This document shows, in pieces, positions 40,673 through 43,810 of a stretch of 43,810 nucleotides of DNA. Position numbers and translations under genes: made by a program. The stretch is from an uncultured Clostridia bacterium (GTDB lineage: Bacteria; Bacillota; Clostridia; Oscillospirales; Ruminococcaceae): the NCBI GenBank assembly GCA_947589035.1, contig CANPYZ010000019.1:1-43810 (forward strand). The letters are read 5' to 3'. Within the stretch, counting starts at the first letter, position 1; each line of letters begins with the position of its first letter. The notes under the pieces were generated by a model. It was given only the letters and a program-made list of their open reading frames with translations, was not told the origin of the DNA and did not search any database.

Positions 40673-41178
40673 GAAGAATAGCCGTCTGTCCGGGAAGTTT
40701 TGACCCGGTGACATTAGGACATTTAGATATTATTACAAGGGCTTCACAATTATTTGACAAAGTAATTGTGTTAATTTCCACGAATGCCAATAAAAAGCAA
40801 GCAAGTTTTACCGCAACAGAAAGAATGATGATGATTGCAGATGCAACGGAACATTTAGACAATGTTGTCATTGATATTTTAGATGGCTTGCTTGTGGATT
40901 ATGTCAAGCGTGTGCAGGCGGTGGCAATTGTGAAAGGTTTACGGGCTGTTAGTGATTTTGAATATGAATTTCAAATGGCACTAACCAATAAAGCCTTATA
41001 TGCAGGGGCGGAAACAGTTTTTCTGACCACAAGTCAAGAAAATATGTATCTTAGTTCGAGCGTAGTCAAGCAAATTGCCTATTTCGGCGGCGATATTAGC
41101 CGTTTTGTTCCGGCTTGCATTCAAGAAGCCATTCAAAAACGTTTAACCCAGCAAGGAGGGGACAAATTTGAGTATTGA
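40669..41178 (+). CDS. coaD: Phosphopantetheine adenylyltransferase, CoaD
   Basis: CoaD makes dephospho-CoA from 4'-phosphopantetheine and ATP, the penultimate step of coenzyme A synthesis. The 169-aa protein has the nucleotidyltransferase motif GSFDPVTLGHLDII, with the catalytic TxGH-type motif at residues 15-18, and the ATP-binding YLSSSVVKQIA block near the C-terminus. It overlaps rsmD by ATGA and the next gene by 11 nt. Confidence 0.97.
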   Translation: MRRIAVCPGSFDPVTLGHLDIITRASQLFDKVIVLISTNANKKQASFTATERMMMIADATEHLDNVVIDILDGLLVDYVKRVQAVAIVKGLRAVSDFEYEFQMALTNKALYAGAETVFLTTSQENMYLSSSVVKQIAYFGGDISRFVPACIQEAIQKRLTQQGGDKFEY

Positions 41179-41647
41179 AGAAATTTTAGATGATATGGAC
41201 GAACTGTTAGACAAAGCAAGTTCCGTTCCATTTGCCGCACATAAATCCGTGATTGACGGCGAGCGTTTCCGAGAACTGATTAACGATGCAAGGCTTAACG
41301 TTCCGCAGGAAATTAAACACGCCAAAATGGTTGAATTTGACCGTGACAGAATCATTAAAGAAGCTGAAGCACGGGCGGAAAAATTAATTCACCAGGCGGA
41401 AGAACGTGCAAAAGCCATTGTAGAAGAAGAAGCCATTGTGAAAGAAGCGAAAAAACGTGCTTTAGAAGCCGTGACAAAAGCAAAACAAGAATCTGATGCT
41501 ATTCGTGCGGCAACAGATGAATATGTAAAGGGCAGATTTCAGGAAGTGGAAAATTATTTCAGTCAAGGCTTGAAAGATGTACAATCCAGAAAAGCAAAAT
41601 TTAATCAGCTGACACAAAAGAAAACAGACAAAAAACCGAAAAAATAA
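41168..41647 (+). CDS. Coiled-coil protein, ATP-synthase-B/DivIVA-like, unknown function
   Basis: This 159-aa highly charged helical protein has a short N-terminal segment (SIEEILDDMDELLDKA) and a long Ala/Glu/Lys coiled coil (about 55-125), ending in a Lys-rich tail. It starts with TTG, 6-7 nt after AAGGAGGGG (41154-41161), inside the end of coaD. Similar proteins downstream of coaD in Clostridia are often annotated as ATPase-like on coiled-coil similarity alone. I would not assign an enzymatic role; a scaffold or division-related function is possible. Confidence 0.75.
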   Translation: MSIEEILDDMDELLDKASSVPFAAHKSVIDGERFRELINDARLNVPQEIKHAKMVEFDRDRIIKEAEARAEKLIHQAEERAKAIVEEEAIVKEAKKRALEAVTKAKQESDAIRAATDEYVKGRFQEVENYFSQGLKDVQSRKAKFNQLTQKKTDKKPKK

Positions 41648-41696
41648 TTATTTTCTAAAGTTTTAACAGTTTGTTCATGATTTGTTTAAAAAATTA

Positions 41697-41705
41697 TGCT
41701 AAAAT
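41697..41705 (+). promoter_or_regulatory. Possible extended -10 promoter for the Lrp-family gene
   Basis: TATGC followed by TAAAAT (41700-41705) gives an extended -10 element (TGn before the box). No convincing -35 was found. Confidence 0.4.
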
Positions 41706-41730
41706 TAATTATAGGTTCATTCACGCAAAG

Positions 41731-41770
41731 GAGCGTATTTCTGACAAAAGAAGTATGCTCTTTATTTTAC
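41731..41770 (+). terminator. 12-bp hairpin with T-rich tail in the lrp leader
   Basis: 41731-41742 pairs along all 12 positions (two G-T pairs) with 41749-41760, with a 6-nt loop, followed by a T-rich tail (TTTATTTTAC). It looks like an intrinsic terminator for the long upstream gene string. However, it lies 22 nt before the lrp start and downstream of a possible lrp -10, so it could also act as an attenuator. Confidence 0.7.
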
Positions 41771-41791
41771 GTTAGACAGGAGAAAAACATC

Positions 41792-42238
41792 ATGGATGCA
41801 ATTGACCAAAAATTGATTTCGATTTTACAGCGTAACGCAAGAATGCCATTAAAGGCAATTGCGGCACAAGTATTTCTTTCCGCTCCGGCAGTTTCCGCCA
41901 GAATTGACAAATTAGAAGCGCAGAAACTCATTCGGGGGTATCATGCGGAAGTGGATAAACAGAAATTAGGCTATCATATTACGGCGTTTATTAGTTTAGA
42001 ATTAAGTGTAAAACAAAAGCCGGAATTTTATGCGTTTATTGTAGACTGTCCGAACGTGTTGGAATGTAATTGTGTGACAGGGAATTATTCCATGCTGATT
42101 AAAGTTGCATTCCACAGCACACAGGAATTAGACCAATTTATTGGACAGCTGCAAAGTTTCGGGAATACGTCCACGCAGATTGTATTTTCTACTCCGGTTC
42201 CGCATCGGGACGTAGAAATTCAATATGAAGGCGAATAA
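41792..42238 (+). CDS. Lrp/AsnC-family transcriptional regulator
   Basis: The 148-aa protein has an N-terminal winged helix-turn-helix (DAIDQKLISILQRNARMPLKAIA ... VSARIDKLE), then an AsnC-type RAM ligand-binding domain (about 65-140, with VDCPNVLECNCVTGNYSMLIKV). Members form octamers and sense amino acids. The target and ligand cannot be read from the sequence. ATG 41792 follows CAGGAG and gives the normal N-terminus. The frame is open upstream to 41696 through the leader hairpin. Its TAA abuts the stop of the convergent recombinase with no gap. Confidence 0.92.
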   Translation: MDAIDQKLISILQRNARMPLKAIAAQVFLSAPAVSARIDKLEAQKLIRGYHAEVDKQKLGYHITAFISLELSVKQKPEFYAFIVDCPNVLECNCVTGNYSMLIKVAFHSTQELDQFIGQLQSFGNTSTQIVFSTPVPHRDVEIQYEGE

Positions 42239-43228
42239 TTATTTTTTGCGGGAAATTTCCGCAAGAGGGGAGCTTTCCATTGCTTCCCGTTCTGCCGTTT
42301 CGCCTAAATGCGTGTAAATTTGCGTTGTGGCGATACTTTCATGACCGAGAATAGATTTCAAGGTTAATATATCTGTCCCGCCTTGCTGATACATTAACGT
42401 TGCCGCCGTATGGCGTAGTTTATGTGTGGAAAGCCCTCTGCCGGATAAGCCGGCTTCCTGTAAAGCATCTTCCACAATTTGCTGCACTCTCCGGCGGCTA
42501 ATGCGTTTTTTCTGGTTACTGAGGAATAATGCCGGGTCGGAAGTGTCAATATTAAGGCGAATTTTTAAATAATCTTTTAAAGCGTCCATACAGGAGGCAT
42601 TCAGGAAAATCATGCGTTCTTTGTTGCCTTTGCCCATAATGCGCATTTTTTCTTCCTGCATATCTAAAGAGCTGACGTTTAATGCGAGTAATTCGCCAAG
42701 TCTTAACCCGCAATTTAAAAATAATGTCAAAATGCAATAATCCCTTACTTTTGCATGACTTTCAGAATTTGATTTAGTTTCCAGTAAATCTAACGATTCG
42801 TTTAAATTTAAATATTTCGGAAGTCCGTTACGGGGAGCAGAAATTTCAAGGTTTTCCGTGGGGTTATGATCAAGAATTTTCGCCTGTGTGGTTAAATAAT
42901 GAAAAAAGCTTCGTAAAGAAGAACCTTTCCGGCAGCGAATTTTTCCTTTATTCTGGCAAAAATCCGAAAGAAACCGGTAATATTGATAAATTTCCCGAAG
43001 GGTAATTTTTTTCAGGTCGTCAGGGGTCATTCCGGAAATATCTGTTTCTAAAAGCATTTCCGGCGTAATGCGTGCATTGCCTGCCTGATTCAGCAGCCAG
43101 AAGCGCAGAAATTGCCGGATATCCTGATAATAGCCTTTTACTGTACTGTCTGCCAGACCTTTAACAACTGATAAATGTGTAATATATTCGTTCAGGAAGG
43201 TAGGGTTTTGGTCATATTGGATATTCAT
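42239..43228 (-). CDS. Tyrosine recombinase, XerC/XerD-like
   Basis: The 329-aa site-specific recombinase has an N-terminal SAM-like core-binding domain (about 8-110) and a catalytic domain with the conserved Arg in NCGLRLGELLALN, HKLRHTAATLMYQQG carrying the His-x-x-Arg motif, and GHESIATTQIYTHL with the nucleophile Tyr. Size and sequence fit chromosome-dimer-resolving Xer proteins rather than phage integrases, but which Xer it is, or whether it is an orphan copy, cannot be decided. ATG 43228 is about 10 nt after GGAG; a TTG one codon upstream is less likely. It has its own promoter. Confidence 0.9.
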   Translation of the reverse strand: MNIQYDQNPTFLNEYITHLSVVKGLADSTVKGYYQDIRQFLRFWLLNQAGNARITPEMLLETDISGMTPDDLKKITLREIYQYYRFLSDFCQNKGKIRCRKGSSLRSFFHYLTTQAKILDHNPTENLEISAPRNGLPKYLNLNESLDLLETKSNSESHAKVRDYCILTLFLNCGLRLGELLALNVSSLDMQEEKMRIMGKGNKERMIFLNASCMDALKDYLKIRLNIDTSDPALFLSNQKKRISRRRVQQIVEDALQEAGLSGRGLSTHKLRHTAATLMYQQGGTDILTLKSILGHESIATTQIYTHLGETAEREAMESSPLAEISRKK

Positions 43229-43264
43229 CAATCATCACTCCAATTATTTTCATTTGTTAAGGAT

Positions 43265-43293
43265 ATTATAGCACATTTCAAGAAATTTTTCAA
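43265..43293 (-). promoter_or_regulatory. SigA-type promoter of the Xer recombinase
   Basis: On the minus strand, TTGAAA (complement at 43288-43293), a 17-nt spacer and TATAAT (complement at 43265-43270) lie 37 nt before the start. It is back to back with the plus-strand promoter at 43302. Confidence 0.75.
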
Positions 43294-43301
43294 GATGCAA
43301 G

Positions 43302-43343
43302 TTGACAAATTCTGAAAAATATGCTATAATCAAATGAGGAGGG
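43302..43343 (+). promoter_or_regulatory. Orphan promoter plus Shine-Dalgarno, cut off by the TnpB element
   Basis: TTGACA (43302-43307), a 17-nt spacer and TATAAT (43325-43330) form a consensus promoter. AGGAGGG (43337-43343) follows at once. No start codon lies within normal distance of that ribosome site; instead, element-end sequence begins. Confidence 0.75.
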
Positions 43344-43344
43344 A

Positions 43345-43375
43345 TTTAACAGTTAAAACATTTTGATAAAATGTT
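43345..43375 (+). mobile_element. Likely insertion site and left end of the second IS200/IS605-type element
   Basis: TTTAAC (43345-43350) matches the target I remember for H. pylori IS605 left ends. It is followed after 6 nt by a perfect hairpin AACATTTT-GAT-AAAATGTT (43357-43375), as expected for a left-end subterminal structure. The tnpB start is 53 nt further on. The exact tip is inferred. Confidence 0.5.
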
Positions 43376-43427
43376 GTCATAAAGTATTGACTTGTGTCAT
43401 TTTATATGATAAAGGAGCTTACAGAAA

Positions 43428-43810
43428 ATGATTAAGACAATCAAAGTCATGCTTCTACCGAACAACAAGCAGAAAACAAAATTGTTTGCATGTGCAGGAT
43501 TGACAAGATTTGCGTATAACTGGGCATTGGACTATGAACAAAAAAATTATGCAGCAGGAAATCAATTTATTTTTGACAGTGAATTAAGAAAAGTATTTAC
43601 GAAGTTGAAAACGCAGCCAGAATATGCGTGGCTGAACGATTACAGCAATAATATTCCGAAACAGGCAATCAGAGATGCAGTAACAGCATATCAGAGATTT
43701 TTTAAAGGCATTACAGGATTTCCAAAATACAAGAGCAGACGAAAATCAAAACCGAGCTTTTACGCTGACCCGTGCAAAATCAGCTTTACTTCTACCCATG
43801 TAAAATTAGA
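43428..43810 (+). CDS. tnpB: IS200/IS605-family TnpB (OrfB), N-terminal fragment
   Basis: An open frame of 127 codons runs off the window. The start KTIKVMLLPNNKQKTKL, then GLTRFAYNWALDYEQ, KQAIRDAVTAYQRFF and FPKYKSRRKSKPSFY, are typical of the TnpB N-terminal region. The RuvC motifs would lie beyond the edge. AAAGGAG (43411-43417) serves the ATG. No tnpA is seen upstream, so this is a TnpB-only element or tnpA lies elsewhere. It has the same orientation as the TnpB tail at position 1. Confidence 0.92.
   Translation, partial: MIKTIKVMLLPNNKQKTKLFACAGLTRFAYNWALDYEQKNYAAGNQFIFDSELRKVFTKLKTQPEYAWLNDYSNNIPKQAIRDAVTAYQRFFKGITGFPKYKSRRKSKPSFYADPCKISFTSTHVKL

Noticed and set aside
42239-43228. Treating the tyrosine recombinase as an integrase marking an integrated element
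   Set aside because: No attachment-site repeats, tRNA gene or phage/ICE genes are nearby, and its size and sequence fit a Xer-type protein.

Overview
The window is about 44 kb of low-GC Firmicutes chromosome, most likely a gut-type member of class Clostridia (Oscillospiraceae/Ruminococcaceae-like). The evidence is a Gram-positive PolC, a short HisG paired with HisZ, Fe-S type PurF, AGGAGG-type ribosome binding sites, and short hairpin repeats of a kind I remember from that group. The exact genus cannot be read from the sequence. It is almost entirely housekeeping DNA, bounded on both sides by partial IS200/IS605-type TnpB genes on the same strand: a C-terminal tail at the left edge and an N-terminal head at the right edge.

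Layout. (1) 1-300: end of a TnpB element with its right-end RNA-like sequence. (2) 308-5671: ispG and polC, normally the end of a longer isoprenoid/lipid operon, here cut from their usual upstream neighbours by the element. (3) 5683-15047: a histidine operon with a clear promoter and terminator: hisZ-G-D-C-(unknown)-B-H-[hairpin repeats]-A-F-(Imm51-like)-I, then a very Cys-rich protein. No hisE and no histidinol-phosphate phosphatase is present. (4) 15050-18310: ligA with its own promoter, a converging pseudouridine synthase whose end overlaps ligA, and a second hairpin repeat. (5) 18329-26117: uvrB, a flavin split-barrel protein, uvrA, a cardiolipin synthase and an Mrp/ApbC ATPase, closed by a strong terminator. 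(6) 26158-41770: one promoter followed by about 15 kb of tightly packed plus-strand genes with no visible terminator. They are a glycosyltransferase, a WG-repeat membrane protein, purE, purC, a glutaminase-dead PurF paralog, true purF, purM, purN, a PurO-type IMP cyclohydrolase, a stand-alone AICAR formyltransferase, a membrane protein, purD, another membrane protein, uvrC, rsmD, coaD and a coiled-coil protein. (7) 41792-43228: an Lrp/AsnC regulator and a convergent Xer-type recombinase whose stop codons abut. (8) 43302-43810: an orphan promoter and Shine-Dalgarno followed directly by the left end of the second TnpB element.

How the genes work together. The his block covers most steps from PRPP to histidine. 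The pur block covers PRPP to IMP except the FGAM synthase (purL/Q/S) and purB steps, with the final two reactions done by two separate proteins instead of bifunctional PurH. All three UvrABC excision-repair genes and the ligase that seals repair patches are here, in three transcription units. The points I rate highest are the tandem PurF pair with one catalytically dead glutaminase, the near absence of GATC sites, the covarying hairpin repeat family, and the TnpB elements that appear to have split two host expression units.
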